DNA of 64,000 nucleotides from Tachypleus tridentatus. Its lineage: Eukaryota > Arthropoda > Merostomata > Xiphosura > Limulidae. The stretch is from contig NC_134837.1 of assembly GCF_004210375.1 (NCBI RefSeq), positions 162,357,310 to 162,421,309 on the forward strand. Reading direction: 5' to 3'. Position numbers and translations under genes: made by a program. Under the pieces are notes generated by a model. That model worked only from the letters and a program-made list of their open reading frames with translations. It was not told the DNA's origin and did not search any database. Positions 37,387 to 48,275 of this stretch are shown in pieces. The first letter of the stretch is position 1, and each line of letters starts with the position of its first letter.

Positions 37387-37550
37387 AGGCCGTGAGTGCG
37401 TTTTAAAATTCGAGTAACGACCAAAAGTTACTATTCGATCAACTAATAGTAGCTCAAGGGATGGTTTTTGTCTAGTTACCTTCCCTCTAAATCTATCAGT
37501 TCAAGTTGGTACCTGATATGCACAGATAATGCTTTGTGAAGTTTTCTAAG
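37387..37550 (+). repeat. SINE-1 relic, decayed
   Basis: Traces of the + body: gttactattcgatcaacta, tagctcaagggatgg, agttaccttccctctaa and cagataatgctttgtgaag. Confidence 0.5.
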
Positions 37551-38192
37551 ATAAGTTGTTTACATTTAAATCCATTTTAATACACTCGTGCCTCATAAAA
37601 TATGAATATAAAACGTTTGTTTTAGGCAACAACATTAAGTTTCTGCCACTTAACAATTGTTTTTAGGTTTACGTGTTGAAATTCAACAAGTTGAGCCCTC
37701 GCGTATTTCACTTGCCCATAGTTGTAGGGAGATCTTGAACTTAAAAAGCATTTACCACTTTACAGGTGAATATTTTGTGTATGCATTAAAGAGAGTAGTA
37801 CAAATGTTCCTGTTGTATGGAAACGTATCAATTCTTCTTCTTTTCTGTATATAAATAAAAACACGCATAAAAGAATTGCATTCGGAAAATAAAAAATGTC
37901 GAAACCAAAAAGGTTAACTACCGAGTGAAAATAATAGCTTAAGCAATCAGTCATTATTACTGAAAAAATCAATAAAAGCTGAGTTCGTGAAGGTTGAATA
38001 GTTAGAAATTAGTTCAGCTACCCAGACATTTCTTCCGTTTTCTATCTTTCTATGTTAAGTACATGTTTGAGCTCAACAATAACAGTTTCCAATATTTGAT
38101 ATTGACATATAGTGTATATATTTGATATTTCCTACCCCCCCAAAAAAAAAAAAATATATATATATACTCATTCAGGCTGGTTTCTTACAAAG

Positions 38193-38318
38193 GGTCCCCG
38201 TTCGTACAGCCGTAAGTCTACGGATTTACAACGCTAAAATCAGGGTTTCGATTCCCTCGGTGGACTCAGCAGATAGCCCGATGAGGCTTTGCTATAAGAA
38301 AAACACACAAACACACAC
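38193..38318 (+). repeat. SINE-3 copy
   Basis: gtacagccgtaagtctacgg, caacgctaaaatcagggt, tcgattccctcggtgg, ggctttgctataagaaaa and a CA-rich end. This is the sense-strand reference for SINE-3. Confidence 0.88.
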
Positions 38319-39523
38319 TCATTAACTTATGTTACTTTTTAAACTTATCTCAGTTTTGATCGATATATTTAGCTTACGTTTGTATCAGAAGTTGTTGATA
38401 ATTAAGGTAATAACATAAGAATGGTTACATAGAATATGTCATGAAAATATTTTGTAACTGAGGCTTCTAGTCCAGGGACAATAGAGTAAAGTTAGGATGG
38501 CTTGTCACGCTTCACCAAGCTTCCCACCAAATAGTAGAAAATATGATGGGGATGCCTTATTGCTATAGCTTTACAGGCCCTCTCGTGGAGTGTTTTCCAC
38601 TGTTATGCTCTACGGAACCACAAATCATGACTTATTCTCTGTTCCACACCCTTTTCTGTATGAGAAACCCTAACTCAGGCTAACAAATGCGACGAATGCC
38701 TTTAAATAGGACCCATTAGCCCGTGCAGATTACCACGTCTATCACATATCTCTCTTCAGATTATTCAGTGAGCGCTCCAAATCCGTGGGCGGCTTCGAGA
38801 AACTTCCGCCTAACTTCACTCAGACAAAGTGATCGGCTTAAGTGAAGAAGACGTGGCTGTCAGCTTTACAGCTTGTTCGACTGGAGAGGGCTCGCTCTTC
38901 CGGCGAGTTATGTATTTTCGGAAGCTGTACCATTCAGAGAGTGAAATACACCCACATTTGTCATGAAACAAAAGCCCTGGAGACGTCTTCTTTTCGATTC
39001 TATACAAAATCCATTTTTCAAAGAAAGTGATTCCAACTTTTCTTTTCAGCCTCAATAATTTTTTTTTTCAGTTGGCACAATTATATGTCACAATATAAAA
39101 ATGTACACTACTACTACCTTCCCGAAACAGCTTGAAAATAAAAGAATGAACCACTATTCAGATAATTTGACCACCTAGTATATTTGTAAGTACTAGACCG
39201 ACCACTGTTTTATAACTGATGTTTAACCATATCATGACGTAAATAAAACATTAAAAGGGAAAGACACTCAATCCAACCATTCATAGCCGATTTAAAGATT
39301 ATAGTTTACTGTGTACTGAGAATAGCAGCGAATCCTGATTGTATCCAGGATTGATTTCAGCATAGAAAATAATAATTTGTTTATTAATATAAGTTCTAAA
39401 AGTGTTCATTATTTATGAACTACAGAAAGTCATTTAAATCATGAAATACATACAGTACACAATTTTCCCTTATTTATTCTAGACACACAAAGCGAAAACT
39501 TTATACGCATCACTCAACGAGGG
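38319..39523. other. Intergenic, GC-richer patch of unknown nature
   Basis: 38480-39060 is GC-richer than its surroundings and has overlapping ORFs on both strands (38842-39030 plus, 38816-39055 minus) with no recognised domain. It could be a regulatory region or an unknown repeat. Confidence 0.35.
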
Positions 39524-39797
39524 GCCCGACATGGCCAGGTGGTTAGGGCGTTAGACGCGTAATCCAAAGGTAGCGAGTTCGGATCCCCATCACACCAAAC
39601 ATGATCACCTTTTCAGCTATGAGGGCATTATAATGTTACATTCAATCCCACTGTTCGTTGGTAAAAGAGTAGCTGAAGAGTTGGCGGTGGGCGGTGATAA
39701 CCAGCTGCCGTCCCTTTAGTCTTATACTGCTAAATGAGAAACGACTAGGTCAGATAGCCCTCGTGTAGCTTCGCGCAAAATTCAAAACAAACCAACC
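39524..39797 (+). repeat. SINE-1, full length
   Basis: gcccgacatggccaggtgg head, a degenerate B box, standard body and the tail agcttcgcgcaaaattcaaa. Confidence 0.94.
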
Positions 39798-40111
39798 CAT
39801 TATCTATGGTAATAGAAAATGATTAGAAATGAAGTTATATGAGACACGGAAAGATCTATATGTTTAGCTTCATAAGTAATGTGATATACCTATTACTTGA
39901 TACATTTCGTTTTAGGTCTGAAACAAAAGATATTTTTATGATATGAAAAACAACACGCGGAGATCAATGATTTAGTGAACTAGTAATTTAAGAATAACTA
40001 TTTAATACAGAGAAATCATATGTCAGTCATTTAGCTATTTTGCTTTTAAAATAAACATAAGATCAAAATTTACTTTTTTACCCAATTGGCGAACTCAAAT
40101 GTAGGCTCTAT

Positions 40112-40230
40112 TGTTTGTCTCGTTCAGAGTTGAGCATAAAGCTGTACATACGGTACCTCTTTGTATTTATCGAGGGGATTTAACCCATAATTTTATCGCT
40201 ATAACTTCACAGTCTTATTGCCGAGTAACT
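40112..40230 (-). repeat. SINE-2 copy, strongly diverged
   Basis: gagttgagcataaagctgta tail and the order of later blocks (tatttatcgaggggattt, cgctataacttcacagtc) support a reverse SINE-2. Confidence 0.6.
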
Positions 40231-40364
40231 TGTGGTGGGGGTGGAATTTTAATGATTCATTGAACCCTTCCAAAGAACATATAATTTTTATAAAATAAGG
40301 GTTAAAATCAGTACACAATCACAGCACTTATGCATAGAGATTTATTATTTAGACAGTAAAATAG

Positions 40365-40641
40365 GCCTGACATGGCCAGGTGGTTAAGGCACTCGACTCG
40401 TAATCTGAGGGTCGCGGATTTGAATCCCCGTCACATCAAACATGCTCGCCCTTTCAGCTATGGAGGCGTATGATGTACGGTCAATCCCACTATTCGTTGG
40501 TAAAAGAGTAGCCCAACAGTTGGCGGTGGGTGGTAATGATTAGCTGCCTTCCCTCTAGTCTTACACTACTAAATTAGGGACGGCTAGCGCAGATAGCCCT
40601 CGAGTAGCTTTGTGCGAATTTTAAAACAAAATCAAAACAAT
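40365..40641 (+). repeat. SINE-1, full length
   Basis: gcctgacatggccaggtgg head, gtcgcggatttgaatcccc B-box region and the tail agctttgtgcgaattttaaa. Confidence 0.95.
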
Positions 40642-40724
40642 ATAATGGAAGATAAGGGATATGAACAAGTTCCAACTTTGTAAATATAAATATAGCAAAA
40701 TAGATTATAAAACAATATATCTAC

Positions 40725-40886
40725 CCTAGCCGTCCCTAATTTAGCAGTGTAAGTCTAGAGGGAAGGCAGCTAATCATCACCACCCACCACCAACTCTTGG
40801 GCTACTCTTTTACCAACGAATAGTGGGATTGACCGTCACATAATAACGCTCCCACGGCTGAGAGGGCGAGCATGTTTGATGTGATT
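40725..40886 (-). repeat. SINE-1 body fragment
   Basis: Reverse body only, from ccctagccgtccctaattt to gggcgagcatgtttgatgtg. Both the distal tail and the tRNA-like head are missing. It lies 84 bp from the full copy in opposite orientation. Confidence 0.88.
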
Positions 40887-40915
40887 GTTCTAGAAATGCA
40901 GACCATTAAAGTTTT

Positions 40916-41038
40916 TCGTTTGTTATTAAACAGAAAGCTTCACAATGGGCTACTTGGACTGTGCCCACTACGGGTATTGAAACACGGTTTTTATCATCAT
41001 AACTCTTCATACATTGCATTTAGCCACTGGTAGAGGGT
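40916..41038 (-). repeat. SINE-2 copy
   Basis: gaaagcttcacaatgggcta, ggactgtgcccactacggg and gccactggtagaggg in reverse SINE-2 order. Confidence 0.75.
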
Positions 41039-41559
41039 CTTATTTTAAGTTTACTTTTTAACTTTTGAATCCTGAAAGAAATGGACTTTTGTTGTTCAAC
41101 GCTAGAATATGAATAGATGTGCAACCGTCTGATCATCAAATGTGGTAAGTTAAGCTGTTAAAAATAGATTATTAATAATCCTCAGTAGGATAACAGAGGC
41201 CTGTAAACTTAAACTTCATAAAAGGTGCTTTGGATCTATCAATGAATTTTCTATAATTCAGCTATGCAGATTTCGAAAATAATATTATTATTTTTTCTAT
41301 CCCATAAGAATTTATTACGAATCAGAAAGAGCAAAAAACTCTTACATAGATCAAATTATTATTTCAATTACCATAATGGGCATTTATTATTGTTACTTTT
41401 GTTAGCAAAAATATAAACAACTTGAAGAAAAGGAAAGAACACTGACGTCACATGAATATGCATTCTCATTCATCCTGATATTTTTTTTGTGAAATCTACG
41501 TATTTTAGAGTCAAACCTACGTGTTGTTAAGTTCTGTCTGCACGAATAACATTACCAAA

Positions 41560-42370
41560 AATTGATGCATGTACAACTTCTGTGTTCTTGTATTCATTTC
41601 TTCTGGAGTATCTCGCTTCAATGACCAGCAGTAATCAGCAATAATGGTGATGTTCCATCTTCCCTAATACCTTTTATCCATTTCCCTGATGTCTTGATGA
41701 AACCTTTTCCCTTGTTCTTCGCTGATGGAGCAAAGATTTTTAGAGAAATAGTCAATATCTGAGTGCAAGAAATGAATTTTCAAGCTTGTATTACAACCAA
41801 ACTCTTTGCTTGTTGTTTGTTTTTAGAATTTCGCGCAAAGCTATTCGAGGGGATCTGTGCTAGCCGTCCCTAATTTAGCAGTGTGAGACTAAAGGATAGG
41901 CAGCTAGTCATCACCACCCACCGCCAACTCTTAGGTTACTCTTTTACCAATGAATAGTGGGATTGACCGTCACATTATAACGCCCCAACAGCTGAAAGGG
42001 CGAGCATGTTTGGCGCGACGGGAATGCGAACCCGTGACCTTCGGATTACGAGTCGCACACCTTAACCCACCTGGCCATGTCGGGTATAAACTCTTTGCAT
42101 TTTCGAACATGTTATTGATTATGTTTTCGTAATGTGGGTCCCGTTATTTCCTAAAAATTATCAACATCATATTTAAAGGTAATCCATGCTTATTTCTGAA
42201 TTTAATCATTGTCCTTTGGAACAGCTCACCTCAAGTAAATTTCCTAGCATGAGGCCAAACAAAAAAAAAATGTCTTCTTTAAGTTTCGCTTCTGAATGAG
42301 CTGGGAACCGTTTATATATTTTCCGTGTGTTATTTGTGGGTTCCAGAATAATCGCTAAGGCTCTTATGTC
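41560..42370 (-). pseudogene. Relic of an unnamed repetitive arthropod protein family, split by a SINE
   Basis: The minus strand at about 41605-41800 reads GCNTSLKIHFLHSDIDYF, SISEEQGKRFHQDIREMDKRY, a stop, GRWN and IADYCWSLKRDTPE. I recognise this from a multicopy, uncharacterised family in arthropods and some other invertebrates, with the consensus pattern SLKIHFLHSH..FF and GERFHQDI. The upstream part continues on the far side of the SINE at about 42099-42170 (DPHYENIINNMFENAKS). Weaker matches reach about 42320 (FPAHSEAKLKEDIF). Two in-frame stops, a frameshift and the SINE insertion at 41810-42087 make it non-functional. The family's function is unknown to me and I assign none. Confidence 0.7.
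41810..42087 (-). repeat. SINE-1, full length, 11-bp target duplication, inside a pseudogene
   Basis: aaactctttgc is perfectly duplicated at 41799-41809 and 42088-42098. Reverse SINE-1 with head cacctggccatgtcgggt. It interrupts the protein relic on the same strand. Confidence 0.96.
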
Positions 42371-42643
42371 GCGATGAATCTAGAGAAATCTATGGTAAGT
42401 GCTTGTCAAGATTTTAAGCATTAAAAAATGTGACTCGGTTTCAATGAAAATGATACATTTCTGGAAGAGAACATACGAGATTTTGCGAAAATTCCGTACG
42501 TGATACAAAAAAAAAATTGATATCATTTTCGGATTCAGCGTACAGGAACATGTAGAACAAGTACAAATTTGAAGATAATAAAACAATTGCAGACTCGTGT
42601 AATCCTTTAGTTCAATGAATAAAGATTCGGTTGGCGCGTGATA

Positions 42644-42917
42644 GCCCGGCATGGCCAGGTGGTTAAGGCACTCGACTCATAAAAAGAGGGTCGCAATTTC
42701 GAATCCACATCACACCAAACATGCTCGCCCTTTCAGACGTGGGGGCGTTATAATGTGACAGTCAATCCCACTATTCGTTGGTAAAAGAGTAGCCCAAGAG
42801 TTGGCGGTGGGTTGTGATGACTAGCTGCTTTCCCTCTAGTCTTACACTGCTAAATTAGGGACGGCTAGCACAGATAGCCCTCGAGTAGCTTTGTGCGAAA
42901 TTCAAAACAAACAAACA
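42644..42917 (+). repeat. SINE-1, full length
   Basis: gcccggcatggccaggtgg head with CAT at the anticodon position, standard body and the tail agctttgtgcgaaattcaaa. Confidence 0.95.
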
Positions 42918-42966
42918 CTGCTAAATTAGGGACAGCTAGCGCAGATAGTTTTGCGAGAAATTAAAA
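42916..42966 (+). repeat. Partial second SINE-1 tail in tandem
   Basis: Immediately after the full copy the sequence repeats cactgctaaattaggga, agctagcgcagatag and ttttgcgagaaatt. This is a second, diverged 3' end of SINE-1 joined to the first. Confidence 0.8.
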
Positions 42967-43120
42967 GAACTGAACGCCTCACATAATTTATTGAATATAT
43001 TGTTAAGTGATGTGCTTGAATCAATGATCTAATGTATTCCCACTTTTATAATTTGCCTTTAAATAAAACAATTGTCTAAAATATCGAATAAAAAGTAATT
43101 AAACACGAGTGTGTGCATAT

Positions 43121-43162
43121 GTGTATGTGTGTGTTTTTTTTTACAGCAAAACCACATCGGGT
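43121..43162 (-). repeat. SINE-3 tail fragment
   Basis: tgtgtgttttttttacagc and aaaaccacatcgggt match only the SINE-3 tail; the head is absent. Confidence 0.65.
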
Positions 43163-43207
43163 AAAACTATGGTGAAGGCCGCTTGATTTGTAGATGAAGA
43201 CTTATCC

Positions 43208-43321
43208 CCCAGTGACACAGCGACGTGTCTAAAGACTCATACCCTTAAAACCGCGTTTCGATACCCGTTATGGGCAGAGCATGGATAACCCACCATATAA
43301 TTTTGTGCTTAATTCCAAAAA
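43208..43321 (+). repeat. SINE-2 copy
   Basis: cccccagtgacacagcgacg, gtttcgatacccgttatggg, agagcatggataaccca and ttttgtgcttaattccaa in order. Confidence 0.85.
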
Positions 43322-43794
43322 ACTGAAGTTTAAAACGTTTTTAAAAATTAGGATTACCAGTTATTTTAAAATATGAAACTTTTTTTTCTCACTGTAAAAA
43401 ATAAATTTTAATTTTTTTCTATCGACAGTTTACCCATATTTTACACTGAAATGATAAGTACGTCGACAGGTACGCCCATTTAACTAAAAAATTAACGTTG
43501 TAACGCAAATTATACATAATATCTTAGAGTTTCGGTAACCCTCACTCCTCAAAAAGTGCATAAATAGCACGTGCGTAAGTGTAATTCTGCAGTTTTATAC
43601 ATCAAATTCTTATATTTTGATGTGGAGGTTATTCAACAATTAACATGGTTCCGGAAACTTAACAGATTTCCACGTCAGTTTTCCTAAATTTTATTCCTTG
43701 TACTGACTGATAATCGTGTGATAACCACACTGTAACCAGAAACTGAATTTGTTTATCTCAGATACCGGTGCAAGATATCTTACAGATATCGATT

Positions 43795-43952
43795 CCTGGA
43801 CTGTTGTAATCAGATTGAGGACTACAATTTTTCACTTATAACGCCCCGAAGTACGGAGTACAATTTTGTCTTCTTTTTATTACTGAAGCGGGATACAAGT
43901 CATAGACCCGTATATTCACAATCCGGCGCACTAACCACTGGGCCACGCATTA
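43795..43952 (-). repeat. Possible fourth tRNA-derived SINE fragment
   Basis: On the minus strand, gcgtggcccagtggttagtg fits a tRNA A box. Further on, cggggcgttataagtg resembles the SINE-1 body. The B box is degenerate. A single copy in this window, so the family is tentative. Confidence 0.4.
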
Positions 43953-44807
43953 CAAAGAAACAAAGAAATATCTTAAAATTATGATATATGAATTATTGAA
44001 TGAGGTGCTCGTGGTTGCTTAAACAACGGTGGTGGTTGAGCTTTTCTGTTACACAAAGACTTTGTCGTTACTCTCGTGCAAGTTACGTCATCTATTTTCA
44101 ATGACACATGAATCGCAAGCTTAAACAAGCACAACACTCGTGTCAGCAAAACTTTTGTTGAGTTTTGCAGTCAACAGCACATGAAGAACGAAGGGTGACT
44201 GTCACAAAAGTACTACAGGAAGTGACATGTTCAGCTGGCTCCCTGACAACCCCATTGGCTACGCCTAGATACAGCGCAATTCAACCAGAACTTGCAGGTT
44301 TCTTATTATCTTGCATATTGGATATACACCGAAAGCTTATAAGCGTTGCGGCATCATATCGTGGCTATTGAGCTCTGCCTGCCTTGCATCCCGGCTCTAC
44401 ACGATTAAAATGCCAATCAAAACGTCAAGTTAGACACGTGGAGCGCCCGTGCAGCGTTTCGTAACTCCGATGGGAATGCGTGGGTATTAAATTTAGGTTG
44501 TTAATATACAGCTCATAAAAGAAACGTTATACCGTGGATGTGGTGTATTATCTTGCCATTTTTAGAGTTACCCAAGGAAACTCTGTAATTAAAATATCCA
44601 TAAAGCCAATATGATCCTGCATAATATTTGCATGTTTTATAGGGTTGCACAAGAAAAACTAGCGTGGCGAAATTATGATTGTCTGGAACGAAGAGTAAAT
44701 TTCAAAAAAGAAAGACGTGGACTTATGAACTTTGTGGTTCATTCTGTCGATAAGCTCAATGTTTCTTATATCGTTACAGACCAAATAAATCTATTAAGGA
44801 TAAATTT
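43953..44807. other. Intergenic, GC-richer patch of unknown nature
   Basis: 44000-44480 is less AT-rich and has a 68-residue + frame without a recognised domain. No promoter or splice evidence. Confidence 0.35.
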
Positions 44808-44933
44808 CTTTGTTTGTTTAGAATTAAACACAAAGCTACACTACGGGGTATCTGTGATCTCCCCACCAGAAGTTTCGAAACCTGGTTTTTAGCGTTGTGA
44901 GTCCGCAGACATACTGCTATGCCACTGGAGGAC
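44808..44933 (-). repeat. SINE-2, full length
   Basis: gtttgtttagaattaaacac tail, cacaaagctacactacggg, tagcgttgtgagtccgcag and gctatgccactggagg A-box end. Confidence 0.88.
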
Positions 44934-45302
44934 TTAAGAATAAGTAATCATGATGATATATATGAGACTGTATATGTAGCTTTCGCGTTTAATTAGTGCT
45001 AATAGTAAGTTAAACAGTTTGTGATTATGTTGCACGTAAACTAGAGTTCATGGATGTGAAAATGGTGTTATGTATAAACAGAGGCATCTAGAGCCTAAAT
45101 GTTATTTGACGTGCTTACACTAGTAATTGCCGATATGATAGAAGCTCTATCGTATCATCTAGGTAATTTGAACTTTTTGTTAGTGAAATTTACTATATTT
45201 CGAAACATCAACTAACAAATTAAATTGCACGACGCTTTCACATGTGATTTTGAACTCTTAGCCTGACATTTGTCACAGTAACTTGTTAGTGATATAAGAA
45301 TA

Positions 45303-45548
45303 ATTTGTTTCGAATTTCTGCACCAGCTGTCCAAATTTTAACAATGAAAAACTAGAAGGAATGCAACTAATCATCACCATCCGTCGCCAATTATGGGAGT
45401 ACTATTTAACCATCGAACAGTAGGATTTACCGTAACTTCATAATGCCCCAGCAGTTGAAAGAGCGAGGAGGTCTGGTAGAAAAAGAATTCGAACCCGCCA
45501 CCCTCAGGCTGGGAATCAAGCGTTCTAACCACCTGGTCGTGCTAGGCC
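45303..45548 (-). repeat. SINE-1, old diverged copy
   Basis: Reverse SINE-1 with much substitution: atttgtttcgaatttctgc, ctagaaggaatgcaac, aagaattcgaacccgcc and the head end cacctggtcgtgctaggcc. Confidence 0.88.
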
Positions 45549-45882
45549 ACATAATAACGGAGAGAGTCATAAAGTCGCTAATTTACACTCTTCAGAACTT
45601 TAAAAAACGTACATAGTTTGAATAGCTTCCACTGTTACATTCTCTAAACTTTCATTTAAATAGGTAACAATAATTAATAATTTCCTTCGAAAAAACAGTT
45701 ATTCAAATGTTAGAGGATTTAACCACATTAATTTTATAGCTGTTATAGGCAACCAATAGTGTTGTTTTAATATATTTCGATATTTTCAAATATACTTTGC
45801 AATCGTTGCTACAGACGTAATGTAAATGTTAAGTATCATCCTTTCGTGTAGCATAAGATCTTCAACGTTTGTCATTTTAGAG

Positions 45883-45976
45883 TATATGTGTTTTTCTTAA
45901 AGCAAAGCCACATTGGGCTGTCTACTGAGTCCACCGAGGGGAATCGAACCCCTGATTGTAGCGTTGTACGTCCGGA
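45883..45976 (-). repeat. SINE-3 copy, head-truncated
   Basis: atgtgtttttcttaaagc tail, gcaaagccacattgggctg, ccaccgaggggaatcgaacc with an intact reverse B box; stops before the A box. Confidence 0.85.
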
Positions 45977-46341
45977 CATTATTTTATAAGAAGAGTTACA
46001 AGAGAATCTAATACTTAAAACGATTAGATCTTAAAAATTACTCCTTTTCAACGGAGACACAATGGGAATCGTAAGTTTTAGCAAGAAACTTTGAATACGG
46101 TACAGAGTTTCCAAAAATGACACAGAAGGTGCATGTTCAACATGATTTTTTTCATTCTCAATTACTATATATCAAAATAATTCAACACACCTATTCTTTG
46201 TAGAGATATTGAAAAAGGTCAAATACTGGTGATTTTCTAGATTTTCATCAGTTTCAAATGATTTGGAGAAAGTTTTCATTAATTAAAATATCTTAATGAA
46301 TCGTATAATATATCGCATTATAAGGATCCTCACAGAATCTA

Positions 46342-47573
46342 CAGTTACGACAGAAAGTGTTCGTACCCCTGCGTCCCGAGTAGTTTTTTGCTCATAACTT
46401 AAAAAGTACCATGATTAGGCTAATAGACGTATAGTATATATTATAAATATTATACTAACACACATCTACATAATTTTTGTTTTGTAAATTAAACGACAAA
46501 TAAACTGTTTATAAACAAATAACCAAAAATAGGAGGAGCAGAAAATGTTCGTACAGTTCAGAACTTATGAAAAAGCTGATATTCTTGTAAAAATGTTGTT
46601 TAGTTTGGCGAATAAACTACATTATACCATTCCAGAACTAGACACTGGGTTCATAATTATTGGAATTTAGCCAGCAAAAAATTACTTCCGGCAATTTAGC
46701 ACCGTCTCCGTCATTATCTCCTTGGTCATCATGGCGAACAGGAAACAACTGTCCAGTGATTTAAAAACACCGAATTATTGTAAAATACAAGTCGCGTGTG
46801 TCTCTTTCCGGTATTGCTACACAACTTACTGCGCCGATATCTACTGTTCAAAGCATAATTGTTAAGTTTAAGCTTATAGGATCAACTGCTAACCTCCCTC
46901 GTTCCGGACGCCCCACCAAAATTCCAGAGAGAACCAAGAGGAAGGTTCTCAGAGAAGTTAGTAGGAACCCTCGTTTAACATGTAATGACATACAGAAACT
47001 GGTAAGGGAAACTGGGGTTGAAGTAAGCACCTCTACAGTTATGAACATGTTATGCTCTTCTGGCTTCAAAGCATACCGTCCTCGTAGAACTCCATATTTA
47101 AAGCCTGTTCATTTAGAAGCACAATTGAGGTATGCAAGAAAGCATGTAGATAAACCCTTTACCTGTTGGAAGAGTATTCTTTGGTCAGACGAGACTAAAA
47201 TCGAGCTTTTCGGCCACTATGATGTTCGCAATATTTTCCGTAAGAAGGGGGAACGAAATCTTCCAAAGAACACCGTCCCTACAGTTAAACACGGAGGTGG
47301 CTCGATCATGCTATGGGGTTCCTTCAGCTCTTCTGGTGTAGGCAGCCTTCACCGCGTCAACGGAATCATAAAAAGGAAGAATACGTTGATATATTAGGCA
47401 CTTATATCAAGAATGATGCTCGGATCTTGCGGCTTGGGAATCGTTGGATGTTCCAGCACGACAATGACCCTAAGCTCACATCGAAATATGTGTAATCCTG
47501 GTTGCAGAGGAACCATCTAAGCGTTTATAATATACTATACTTTCATTATCCTAATCGTGATACTTTTTAAGTT
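46342..47573 (+). mobile_element. Tc1-like transposon with internal deletion and truncated 3' end
   Basis: The left end follows a TA dinucleotide (46340-46341) with cagttacgacagaaagtg. A direct repeat pair, cagaaagtgttcgtac (about 46350) and cagaaaatgttcgtac (about 46540), lies within the left terminal region. This is the IR/DR arrangement of transposase-binding sites known from some Tc1-like elements. The sequence 47524-47573 is the imperfect reverse complement of about 46393-46449, so part of the right inverted repeat survives before a SINE-1 begins. The outer right end is lost and the transposase C-terminus is deleted. Confidence 0.8.
46731..47510 (+). pseudogene. Tc1-like transposase, broken
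   Basis: A DDE-family cut-and-paste transposase of the Tc1 group. An ATG at 46731 opens MANRKQLSSDL, then an apparent 1-bp insertion near 46770 shifts the frame. 46798-47368 carries the paired-like DNA-binding domain (SLSGIATQL, then [10 protein letters not shown]), the GRPTK hinge and [11 protein letters not shown] with the first catalytic Asp, followed by [13 protein letters not shown]. An apparent 1-bp deletion near 47370 shifts the frame again to YVDILGTYI and MFQHDNDPKLTSKYV with the second catalytic Asp. A stop replaces the next codon and the region with the third acidic residue is deleted. It cannot encode active enzyme. Confidence 0.88.
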
Positions 47574-47574
47574 G

Positions 47575-47790
47575 GTTTGTTCCGTATTTGAATTTTGCGT
47601 AAAGCTACACAAGGCTATCTTCGCTAGCTGTCCCTAATTTAACAGTGTAAGACTAAAGGGAAGGCAGATAGTTATCATCACCCACTGCCAACTCTTAGGC
47701 TACAATTTTACCAACGAATAATGGGATTGATAGCACATTATAACGACTCCATAGCTGAAAGGGTGAGCATGTTTGGTGTGACAGGGATCT
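47575..47790 (-). repeat. SINE-1, head-truncated, adjoining the Tc1 element
   Basis: Reverse SINE-1 from tttgaattttgcgtaaagc to gtttggtgtgacagggatc, ending inside the B-box region. It replaces the outer right end of the Tc1-like element. Confidence 0.9.
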
Positions 47791-47981
47791 AAAGATGGAC
47801 ACAAAAATTGTAGAAATCGATTAGCTAAAAAAAAATAAAGTATATTCTAAGCGATACGTGAACTGTGTATTCTGATGCATTAATTTTTAAAAATTAAATA
47901 ATCACAATTTTACTAAAACTTATTCTGCGAATATTATGAAAGCCAAGTAAGGGTTAGCTGACATTAAAGTGTGTCAGGAAT

Positions 47982-48264
47982 GTGGCATGGCCAAGCGCGT
48001 AAGGCGTGCGACCCTAATCCGAGGGTCGCGGGTTCGCGCCTGCGTCGCGCTAAACATGCTCGCCCTCCCAGCCGTGGGGGCGTATAATGTGACAGTCAAT
48101 CCCATTATTCGTTGGTAAAAGAGTAGCCCAAGAGTTGGCGGTGGGTGGTGATGACTAGCTGCCTTCCCTCTAGTCTTACACTGCTAAATTAGGGACGGCT
48201 AGCACAGACAGCCCTCGAGTAGCTTTGTGCAAAATTCCAAAAAAAAAAACAAATAAACAAACAA
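47982..48264 (+). repeat. SINE-1, CpG-rich young subfamily, 11-bp target duplication
   Basis: Head ggcatggccaagcgcgtaag and B-box region gggttcgcgcctgcg. Flanks gtgtcaggaat (47971-47981) and gtatcaggaat (48265-48275) match at 10 of 11. Confidence 0.95.
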
Positions 48265-48275
48265 GTATCAGGAAT

